A program made the translations under genes and the position numbers. Under the pieces are notes generated by a model. The model was not told the origin of the DNA. It did not search any database and worked only from the letters and a program-made list of their open reading frames with translations. DNA of 64,000 bases, from contig CAJOHD010000001.1 of assembly GCA_905234275.1 (NCBI GenBank), forward strand, positions 1-64,000, given 5' to 3'. Shown here one piece after another: positions 15,552-22,565 of the stretch. Within the stretch, counting starts at the first letter, position 1. Each line of letters begins with the position of its first letter. The stretch comes from an uncultured Bacteroidales bacterium (GTDB lineage Bacteria > Bacteroidota > Bacteroidia > Bacteroidales > F082).

Positions 15552-17276
15552 TTAGACTTTAGATAGTTTTTGCATCACGATGGCGCAAGATGCGTCACCG
15601 GTGACCGACATCACGGTGCGTCCCATGTCGATGATTCTGTCGATGCCTGCCGCTACTGCCACACATTCTACAGGGATTCCTGCCGACGCGAATACCATCG
15701 CCATCAGCGCCAAGCTACCTCCAGGGATACCCGGCGTTCCGATGGAAGCTATTGTTGAGGCGAACGCTATTGCCATATACTGACTCATGGAGAGGTCGAT
15801 GCCGCAACAGTTTGCCATAAACACCGACGCGACGCCGAGATAGATGGCTACACCGTCCATGTTGATGGTCGCACCCAGCGACAGCACAAAACGCCCGATG
15901 TCTTTGCTGACGCCAAGTTTCTCGGTGCATTGCATGGAATAAGGCAGTGTCGCCACCGACGAGTCGCTTGAGAAGGCGAACAGCATGGCTGGTTGCATGC
16001 CTTTGAAGAATTTCAGTGGTGACAGACCGCCCAGAAGCCATACTGCTGAGGAATACACCAGGCCGGCATGTACGGCGAAGCAGAAATATGCCAATGCCAG
16101 CAGTGCCGCATAGGAACCGAGCACTGACGGACCGTTTTCAACCACCACTGGCGTCAGCATGCAGAACACGCCGATTGGGGCTAAAGCCATGATATATTCC
16201 AAAATCTTACACACCACATCGTTGAAGCTGAGCGTCACCTTGCGCGCCATCGCGCCTTTCTCACCAACGTGCACCATAGCGATGCCGAAAAACAGTGCAA
16301 TCACAATGACTTGCATCATCGCCATCGAGTTGATTGGCGTGAGGAGGTTGTCGGGAAACATTGCAACTATCTGGTCCATCACCGTCAGATGAGGGGTTTC
16401 GACGACCGCCGAAATGGCTTCCGTGCTGATGTGTATGGTTGGCAGAAAGCCTTTCACCAGACTTGGAACAACGAGTCCCAGCGTCACCGCGAAAAGGGTT
16501 GTCGTTATAAAATAAATTAAAGTACGGAGTCCAAGCCTGCCCACTTTCGAGATGTCGTTCATCGAAAGAATGCCTGCCATTATTGAGAAAAGCACCAGTG
16601 GCACCACGATGAATTTCAATAAGTTAAGGAAGATTGCGCCAATCGGTTTGATATATTCGTTGACGAAATCAGCCTGGTTGCGCAGCAGCACGCCGGCTAT
16701 CACCGCCAACACGAGGGCGATGCCGATTTGAGCGGTAAGGGAAAGTTTTTTCTTTTCTGTCATTTTCTGATATGCTAAACGTTCGTCGCCGTTGGCGAGA
16801 TGTATGATGCCGCAATATTTGAATCCAAATTTCTGGATGTTATGCTGCATTATTTTGTTGTCGCGATGCGTGTCGATACGGATGTTGCGTTCCCTTGCGA
16901 AGCAGAACTCCATGATACTCTGGAAGATACCATGTACTTCAGGGAAACTCGCGATGCGGTGTATCACGTGGTAAGGCTTTGTGTCGTCGAGCCATTTGCC
17001 GTCATAAATCTTGTCGTATGTCGGTTCCGGCGATGGCAGAAATGCGAAATAAGCCACTATTTTTCCATCGTCTTCGACCACAAATCCGCCGTCTTTCTCT
17101 ATGTCAGCCTGTACAATCTCCAGCGACGGATAGCCGTCAGTCCACTGGTTCGCGTTACCATCCGCCACCATGATGCCTTTCGCTGCCGCGAAGACCTCGA
17201 GCAGTCGTTCGCCGTCTTCAGGCAACGAGACTTTGCGAATTTTGCGGGTTGGTTGGGAATTGTCAGTCTTTTGCAT
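15552..17276 (-). CDS. Fusion of GNAT acetyltransferase and dicarboxylate/amino-acid:cation symporter
   Basis: A 574-residue reading frame. Residues 1-171 are a GNAT-like acetyltransferase (EDDGKIVAYFAFLP; the acetyl-CoA site is in the region ending RNIRIDTHRDNKIMQHNIQK, then GFKYCGIIHL). Residues 172-574 are a complete DAACS/SDF symporter starting MTEKKKLSLTAQIG, with about eight helices, AFSSDSSVATLPYSMQ and ATINMDGVAIY. The join is at AAAATGACAG. Removing one A would give CAG AAA TGA and an ATGA overlap, so two coupled genes fused by a one-base indel is as likely as a real fusion. The transporter probably imports aspartate, glutamate or C4-dicarboxylates. Confidence 0.85.
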   Translation of the reverse strand: MQKTDNSQPTRKIRKVSLPEDGERLLEVFAAAKGIMVADGNANQWTDGYPSLEIVQADIEKDGGFVVEDDGKIVAYFAFLPSPEPTYDKIYDGKWLDDTKPYHVIHRIASFPEVHGIFQSIMEFCFARERNIRIDTHRDNKIMQHNIQKFGFKYCGIIHLANGDERLAYQKMTEKKKLSLTAQIGIALVLAVIAGVLLRNQADFVNEYIKPIGAIFLNLLKFIVVPLVLFSIMAGILSMNDISKVGRLGLRTLIYFITTTLFAVTLGLVVPSLVKGFLPTIHISTEAISAVVETPHLTVMDQIVAMFPDNLLTPINSMAMMQVIVIALFFGIAMVHVGEKGAMARKVTLSFNDVVCKILEYIMALAPIGVFCMLTPVVVENGPSVLGSYAALLALAYFCFAVHAGLVYSSAVWLLGGLSPLKFFKGMQPAMLFAFSSDSSVATLPYSMQCTEKLGVSKDIGRFVLSLGATINMDGVAIYLGVASVFMANCCGIDLSMSQYMAIAFASTIASIGTPGIPGGSLALMAMVFASAGIPVECVAVAAGIDRIIDMGRTVMSVTGDASCAIVMQKLSKV

Positions 17277-17352
17277 GATACATAATGTTTATCGTTGCAA
17301 ATATACAAATAATTTCTTACATCTCATCATTACGAAATCGGATTGAAATAAA

Positions 17353-18120
17353 TTATTGATAATCAATATAATATTGCAATTTCGGATTTACACCGTCACC
17401 AACGACTTTGCTTAATTGCTCCCACGATGCTATCATCCCTTTTTGTTCGCGGTGGTTCACGATTTTCTTAACATCTTCGTATTCCAGATAAGGATGTTTT
17501 AACAAAACCTTGAATGCATCACTGTTGATTCTCAATTTGTTAGGCGTGAAAGTTGAATCGATCTTCACATAATCTTTAATGCTGTTAAATCGCGCGGTGT
17601 CCATGCGGTAAACCTCCAACAATTGCTCGGTTTCGCAATAACCACCCAATTTTTCACGATAATCAACAATCCATTTTGCATATGCCGACCCGATGCCTGG
17701 AAGTTGCTTCAATAAAGTGGTGTCGGCAGTGTTGATGTCGATTACGATTGTCATTTCGACCGAAGCGGAATGTAATGGAGTGGAGCGGAGAAATCTCTTG
17801 CCAACGCTGTCATCAATAGTTCTTTTTTCCGCTGTTTCTTTTGTTTCTGCGTGCTTCTTTTTGTCATTCCGAGCGTAGCGAGGAATCTTATTCGCTTTGG
17901 CTGTCTCTTTAGCTAAAGAATCTGCTATTCTAATCGAATCAAGCATCTTTTCCCTTCTCGCTATTATCGAATCCAAATCGTGCTTATAATAATCTCTTTT
18001 TGGAGGATTGTTGATGATTATGTATTTGGCAATCAATATGATAACAATCATCGAGACGATGGTGATGATTGCAATGCGCTCGCTGCGCGAAAATGTCATA
18101 AAACGCTTGAAATTGTCCAT
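17353..18120 (-). CDS. ComEA-like helix-hairpin-helix membrane protein with repeat-derived insertions
   Basis: A 255-residue protein. An N-terminal membrane helix (ERIAIITIVSMIVIILIAKY, about 14-33) is followed by a charged linker and two helix-hairpin-helix DNA-binding units: INTADTTLLKQLPGIGSAYA at about 129-148, and a second at about 200-250 (NSDAFKVLLKHPYLEYEDVK). Such proteins bind DNA at the envelope in competence or recombination. The linker contains two in-frame pieces of the GTCATTTCGA element: KIPRYARND at about 77-86 and RFLRSTPLHSASVEMTI at about 108-124. Without them the linker would be about 28 residues shorter. The inserts lie outside the folded HhH part, so the protein may still work. 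Confidence 0.82.
   Translation of the reverse strand: MDNFKRFMTFSRSERIAIITIVSMIVIILIAKYIIINNPPKRDYYKHDLDSIIARREKMLDSIRIADSLAKETAKANKIPRYARNDKKKHAETKETAEKRTIDDSVGKRFLRSTPLHSASVEMTIVIDINTADTTLLKQLPGIGSAYAKWIVDYREKLGGYCETEQLLEVYRMDTARFNSIKDYVKIDSTFTPNKLRINSDAFKVLLKHPYLEYEDVKKIVNHREQKGMIASWEQLSKVVGDGVNPKLQYYIDYQ
17750..17796. repeat. GTCATTTCGA half-element, in frame in the ComEA-like gene
   Basis: GTCATTTCGACCGAAGCGGA ... GCGGAGAAATCT is one arm of the family. It is translated on the minus strand as FLRSTPLHSASVEMT. Confidence 0.8.
17863..17888. repeat. GTCATTCCGAG half-element, in frame in the ComEA-like gene
   Basis: GTCATTCCGAGCGTAGCGAG followed by GAATC is the GGAATGAC-type arm also seen at 12981 and 13111. 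It is read on the minus strand as IPRYARND. Confidence 0.75.
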
Positions 18121-18124
18121 AAAA

Positions 18125-18198
18125 ATTGGTTTTTAGTGTTAAGAGTGGAGAGTGAAGTGTGGAGTTATAATTCAACTCTTAACACTTCACTCTTAACT
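18125..18198. repeat. Imperfect inverted/tandem repeat in the ComEA/NSS gap
   Basis: Related words GTTAAGAGTGGAGAGTGAAG and, reversed, AACTCTTAACACTTCACTCT face each other across a short centre. Together they could form a long imperfect hairpin between the two genes. The words resemble the AGTGTAGAGTTGAGAG tracts at 7657 and 45420. Confidence 0.6.
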
Positions 18199-18199
18199 T

Positions 18200-19546
18200 T
18201 TATTTAATGAATTGTGTGATAAAAATCACTGTAATCGCTACTGGTGCCAAGAATTTAATGATGAAATACATGATTCTTCTCAATCCCATGCTGACGTTAC
18301 CGCCATTGGTATATTCGTCCATGAAGTCGGATTTTTTCATCTTCCAGCCGAGGAAAATGACGGTCAACAGGCCTCCGATGGTCATCAGGAATGTCGAGGT
18401 GAATGCATCGAGACTGTCGAAAACACTTAATCCAAAGATTCTCAGCGGTGAGCTATCGTGCAGACTCTCGCTTGAAATCACACACAGAATAAACGCTCCG
18501 ATTGCCGAGTAAATAGTGGCTTTTTTACGACTTATATGGAGTTGTTCGGTGAGATACAAAACAGGCACTTCCAGCAATGAGATAGAGGAGGTGAGGGCTG
18601 CGATTGTCAGAAGCAGGAAGAAAATCAGGCAGAAGAAATAACCACCTGCCATCTTGTCGAAAAGCATAGGCAGGGTGACGAACGCCAGCTCGTTGCCAGC
18701 TTCAGGTCTGATGCCAAACGAGAACGCCGCCGGGAAGATGACGATGCCTGCTAAAACCGCGATGAGAGTGTCGCTGATGCACACCATAAAAGCGGTAGAG
18801 GTGAGGTTGTCATTCTTAGCGATGTACGAGCCGTAGCTTATCAAACAGCCCATTCCCAGACTCAATGAGAAAAATGCCTGACCGAGTGCATTGATGAGAA
18901 CCTTACCCGTGATTTTTGAGAAATCAGGTTTTAGGAAAAACTCTATACCATCAGCAGCACCTGGCAAAGTCAGCGATTTGATGCCGAGGATGATCAAAAT
19001 TCCAAAAAGGATTGGCATGAGGATTTTCGAGTATTTCTCAATGCCTTTCGTCACACCTTTTATAATAATAAAAGCAGTTAGGAAGATGAAGATTCCCTCG
19101 CTGAGGATAGGCTGCCATGACTCATTCATCAAGTTGTTGAAATCTGTTTGAATCGTAACCTTATCCAAGTCGTGATAATAGTTGATGATGGACTTACCGA
19201 CCGCGTCGATGGTCCAGCCTGCCACGGTGCAGTAGAAGGCTAGGATAAGAAACGCGCAGATCACGCCCATGTAACCTATTCCTGACCAGCCTTTTTGGTC
19301 TGGAGCGAGTGTTCTGAACGCGCCTACCGGGTTTCTACCCGAGCGTCGTCCGATGACGAACTCCGACACCATGAGAGGCAATCCCATGAGCATCACAATG
19401 GCGAGATAGACGATGAAAAACGCACCGCCGCCGTTAGCGCCCGCTTCGCACGGGAACCTGTATATATTACCCAATCCGATGGCGGAACCTGCCGCCGCCG
19501 CTATGATTCCAAATTTAGAACCGAAACTTTCTTTATTATTTGCCAT
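18200..19546 (-). CDS. Sodium-dependent transporter, NSS/SNF family
   Basis: A 448-residue, 11-12 helix transporter of the neurotransmitter:sodium symporter family (LeuT-like). The N-terminal signature AAAAGSAIGLGNIYRFPCEA, containing the unwound helix 1 with its sodium and substrate contacts, is clear. It is followed by GGGAFFIVYLAIVMLMGLPL and SLGMGCLISYGSYI in helix 6. It probably imports an amino acid together with sodium. Substrate cannot be told from the sequence. It follows upp across a tandem-repeat gap. Confidence 0.93.
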   Translation of the reverse strand: MANNKESFGSKFGIIAAAAGSAIGLGNIYRFPCEAGANGGGAFFIVYLAIVMLMGLPLMVSEFVIGRRSGRNPVGAFRTLAPDQKGWSGIGYMGVICAFLILAFYCTVAGWTIDAVGKSIINYYHDLDKVTIQTDFNNLMNESWQPILSEGIFIFLTAFIIIKGVTKGIEKYSKILMPILFGILIILGIKSLTLPGAADGIEFFLKPDFSKITGKVLINALGQAFFSLSLGMGCLISYGSYIAKNDNLTSTAFMVCISDTLIAVLAGIVIFPAAFSFGIRPEAGNELAFVTLPMLFDKMAGGYFFCLIFFLLLTIAALTSSISLLEVPVLYLTEQLHISRKKATIYSAIGAFILCVISSESLHDSSPLRIFGLSVFDSLDAFTSTFLMTIGGLLTVIFLGWKMKKSDFMDEYTNGGNVSMGLRRIMYFIIKFLAPVAITVIFITQFIK

Positions 19547-19560
19547 TTTTTCTCTTTTTA

Positions 19561-19599
19561 AACGGTAAACTGTAAACCGTAAACCGTAAACGGTAAACT
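19561..19599. repeat. Tandem repeat of GTAAACCGTAAAC words
   Basis: About four copies of a 7-9 base unit (GGTAAAC / TGTAAAC / CGTAAAC) fill the whole gap between upp and the NSS transporter. The tract is partly self-complementary (GTAAACCGTAAACGGTAAAC). Confidence 0.7.
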
Positions 19600-20259
19600 T
19601 TATTCCTTCTCACCGTAAGCGAGGTCGCCCACATCACCCAATCCTGGTACGATATATGCCTTAGCGGTCAGCTCGTCGTCAATGCTGCCGACCCACAATG
19701 TTGCGTCGTATTTCGACAATTTTTTCTTCACATAGTCAACACCCTCGGCACTTGCGATGACAGCCACGAGATGCAGTTTTTTTGGTTTCATCTCATCGTG
19801 GAGCAGACCGTCGAGACACTGCACCAATGACGAGCCGGTGGCAAGCATCGGGTCAACGAGCATTAAAACGCGACCGTCGATGTTGGCGGCTGAATAATAC
19901 TCGATGCGGATCTCAAAATCCTCATTTTTGTCATATTTTCTATATGCAGCAATGAAAGCATTATCAGCTTTGTCGAAAACGTTCAGAAAGCCTTGGTGAA
20001 AAGGCAGTCCCGCACGCATGATGGTCGCCAGAACAGGCTGATCAACAAGGATGTTTGTCTCTTTCTCACCGAGTGGTGTGGTGACGACAACCTTCTCATA
20101 GTCAAGAGTTTTACTGATTTCGTAAGCCATCAGCTCGCCAATGCGCTCGAGGTTTTTACGAAAACGCATACGGTCGCCCTGGACCTCCACATTTCTCAAT
20201 TCTGCGATGTAATTATTGATGATGCTGTTGTAAGCATCGATTTCTATGACTTTTACCAT
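19600..20259 (-). CDS. upp: Uracil phosphoribosyltransferase
   Basis: Makes UMP from uracil and PRPP. The 219-residue protein has the PRPP loop MLVDPMLATGSSLVQCLDGL (about 132-151) and the C-terminal uracil-binding VPGLGDVGDLAYG. It lies 6 bases after the FemAB-like gene, so it is probably the last gene of a deacetylase-FemAB-upp transcript. Confidence 0.94.
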   Translation of the reverse strand: MVKVIEIDAYNSIINNYIAELRNVEVQGDRMRFRKNLERIGELMAYEISKTLDYEKVVVTTPLGEKETNILVDQPVLATIMRAGLPFHQGFLNVFDKADNAFIAAYRKYDKNEDFEIRIEYYSAANIDGRVLMLVDPMLATGSSLVQCLDGLLHDEMKPKKLHLVAVIASAEGVDYVKKKLSKYDATLWVGSIDDELTAKAYIVPGLGDVGDLAYGEKE

Positions 20260-20265
20260 GGTTTG

Positions 20266-21216
20266 TTAAACTTTATTTCGTTTGAATATTTTCAATGCAA
20301 AGTTAGAAATTATATTGAGTTTGTTGAACTTCAATTCCTGATAATATTTTTCTTCTCCGCCAAAACCCTTGTAAAACCTGGCTAATCCGTCGTTGTCAGA
20401 GCCTTCAAAATCGAGGATATTTTGTGTTCCGCTGTATCGTTTAATGACGTGATCAAGCAAAAAAGTCAGTCCGTGATTCTCTTTATTTGCCTCATCTGAA
20501 CCTGAGAAAAGAAATACTATTTTGTTGTGGCTTATCATGAAAAACGCGCCTGCAATAATCTGATTATCAGTGTTTTGGACTCCAAAAACCAGACATGCAT
20601 CATGACTTTTTGCTACTTCGACAAGATTCAGCAGCCGATTATATTCTTTGTCGCCCCAGTGCTTAATCTCTTTGCCTCTATTCTTACGGAAAAGCTCAAT
20701 AATCACTGATGGATCAGCGTCCTCAACGATTGTTAAACCTTGTTTTTGCGCTTTGGCGAGATTGCGCTTGGTGTTAGAGTTGTAGTTGGCGTATAAAACT
20801 GAATAATCGGGGGTTAATGAGAGTTCGATGTTGCGATGATTCTCGCATTGATAAGTCGTGTATGTCCTATGAGTCTTATACGTCTCATACGACTTATTTA
20901 TTCTAAACTCTGCAAACTTGAATTTCTCCGGAATCACCTCCAAAAACTGCTCAATTTTCTCTTCACAAACCTCTTCTTTCCCAAAAATTCCCAATTTCTG
21001 TGTAAAAAACGGCTGAAAAAGGTAATTTATGCCATATTTCTTGCCTCCGGTTAATGGCATGACAGTCTCATAATCATCTTCAACCAATGCTTCCCAATTA
21101 GGATGCACCACGTCGAGATACCACGACCAGGCATAGACCAATCCGTCGGGACTTTGCGCAATACAATCGTCCCAACGCTTCGTATCTATCTGATTATGAG
21201 TTAAATAGCGTATCAT
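20266..21216 (-). CDS. FemAB-like GNAT acyltransferase
   Basis: A 316-residue protein of the FemAB/GNAT-fold type (Acetyltransf_6-like). It has YNSNTKRNLAKAQKQGLTIV, followed by a C-terminal half with VFGVQNTDNQIIAGAFFMIS and ILDFEGSDNDGLARFYKGFG, the acceptor-fold ending typical of FemAB-like proteins. They add amino-acyl or acyl groups to envelope precursors. The substrate is unknown; the overlapping polysaccharide deacetylase gene suggests surface polysaccharide or peptidoglycan modification. The stretch SYETYKTHRTYTTYQCE at about 107-123 is encoded by a decamer repeat, an in-frame insertion. Confidence 0.75.
   Translation of the reverse strand: MIRYLTHNQIDTKRWDDCIAQSPDGLVYAWSWYLDVVHPNWEALVEDDYETVMPLTGGKKYGINYLFQPFFTQKLGIFGKEEVCEEKIEQFLEVIPEKFKFAEFRINKSYETYKTHRTYTTYQCENHRNIELSLTPDYSVLYANYNSNTKRNLAKAQKQGLTIVEDADPSVIIELFRKNRGKEIKHWGDKEYNRLLNLVEVAKSHDACLVFGVQNTDNQIIAGAFFMISHNKIVFLFSGSDEANKENHGLTFLLDHVIKRYSGTQNILDFEGSDNDGLARFYKGFGGEEKYYQELKFNKLNIISNFALKIFKRNKV
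20851..20900. repeat. Decamer repeat, in frame in the FemAB-like gene
   Basis: Five successive ten-base words share the pattern TATNNGTCTTATACGTCTCA, forming a tract with a 10-base period (ATAAGTCGTG TATGTCCTAT, then related words to 20900). It encodes the Thr/Tyr-rich stretch ETYKTHRTYTTY. Confidence 0.7.
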
Positions 21217-22529
21217 GACTTGTCTAATGCGTAGTCAAGGATTCTTCTGTATAAAGCTTTCCAACCGGTCCAACGTTTTTCGTCGCTGAGCGTCTCATTA
21301 TGCCATAAAAGTATGAATGTTCCGTTCACGTTCTTTACTTCCTGGATGAGTTTTGTCGTTTTCTCATAAGCCTCGTCGATGTTGAGGTCGAGGTAGTCGC
21401 GCAAGGTGCCGTCCATCACTGCAAACGGATGGATGTTGAGGTTGGTGACATTATCGTGTTCGAGGTCGAAGAAACGGAAGGTGTCAGCGATGCCTGCACG
21501 GAAGCCTGTCAACGTGGCGTAACCCATTGTGTAGTCGTCGGTTATATCATGGTCGAGCAAAATCTGATAGCTCAATGGCAAGCGAAGTCTCAAGAAATGC
21601 TGGCGACTTGTGGTGATTTCGCGGTTCAGCACTTTCGAGAGATTTTGAATCTCCGAATTGACCTTGTCCTTGTTGAGATACGAGTTATACGACGGGTGGA
21701 TGCCGACTTTAGCATAGTCACCGAGGCGTTTTATCAGATTTTGGAAATTAGTGTTTCTTAACGAAATGTTTTTATCGTTGACGTCATATTCTCCGCAAAG
21801 GATGAAATACAAAGGGTGAAGATTCAGTTCTTTCTGCAGCTGAAGCTGATAGTCGAAAGTGTCAAACGGGTCGTCCGTCTTTCCGAAAATGACTCTCCAT
21901 CTTTTTTTAAACTCCTGAAAATCAAGGTTTAAGATGTCTCTTGCCGACGATGCTACTGTTCTGAAAATGCCTTTGTTTTTATACGACCAAGCCGCATCGA
22001 CATCATAGGTAGGGATGAATGTGAAAGACTTCTTTTTCAGCTGAAGGTCAGGGTAGATGGCAGTAAGGATGTTGCCCAGTTCCATAGCCCAAATGTTGAC
22101 CAATGGCTTGTCTAACATATTCATTTTGAATAATATAGAGTCTTTGGCTTGGAATCTGCCGTGCTTGTCGTTGATGTGCGGCAAGTATTCCTCGTAACGC
22201 GTCACGAGGTAAAACGAGGCGGCGAAAATGTCGAACGGGAAAATCGACTTGTCGTTATATACCGGTAGAAAAGCCCTAATATCTTTATAATCAATGATTT
22301 TTAGCTCTTTTTCGGTGATGTCGTGCTCGAAAAGCAGATTTGTAGCCTTCTGAAACGGCTCGTTCCAAAACTGGTTGTTGCCATAGTGCAGTTTCGGACC
22401 GTTAAACGACGCAAACGTCTCATTATCAGTCGTAAATTTAAAAGAAATACCAAGTAAGTCTTTGATAATCAAGTCAAAGATATAGTGAAGACGATTTGTC
22501 GTTTTCGGTACTAAAATGAGCATATCCAT
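21213..22529 (-). CDS. Polysaccharide deacetylase family protein
   Basis: A 438-residue protein. The segments FIPTYDVDAAWSYKNKGIFR, GIHPSYNSYLNKDKV, RQHFLRLRLPLSYQILLDHD and ILLWHNETLSD match the large Bacteroidota polysaccharide deacetylase-like proteins, with the metal-site aspartate in TYDVDAAW and histidines in IHPS and LWHN. A variable N-terminal domain of about 110 residues precedes the barrel. It is probably a carbohydrate N-deacetylase acting on surface glycan precursors. Its stop overlaps the FemAB-like start (ATGA), so they work as a pair. Confidence 0.8.
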   Translation of the reverse strand: MDMLILVPKTTNRLHYIFDLIIKDLLGISFKFTTDNETFASFNGPKLHYGNNQFWNEPFQKATNLLFEHDITEKELKIIDYKDIRAFLPVYNDKSIFPFDIFAASFYLVTRYEEYLPHINDKHGRFQAKDSILFKMNMLDKPLVNIWAMELGNILTAIYPDLQLKKKSFTFIPTYDVDAAWSYKNKGIFRTVASSARDILNLDFQEFKKRWRVIFGKTDDPFDTFDYQLQLQKELNLHPLYFILCGEYDVNDKNISLRNTNFQNLIKRLGDYAKVGIHPSYNSYLNKDKVNSEIQNLSKVLNREITTSRQHFLRLRLPLSYQILLDHDITDDYTMGYATLTGFRAGIADTFRFFDLEHDNVTNLNIHPFAVMDGTLRDYLDLNIDEAYEKTTKLIQEVKNVNGTFILLWHNETLSDEKRWTGWKALYRRILDYALDKS

Positions 22530-22565
22530 AATGCAAAATAACGTAGTTTTATTTAAAAATGCAAA

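Noticed and set aside
19561..19599. Regular short repeats considered as a CRISPR array
   Set aside because: Units are 7-9 bases with no unique spacers, and no cas gene is in the window.
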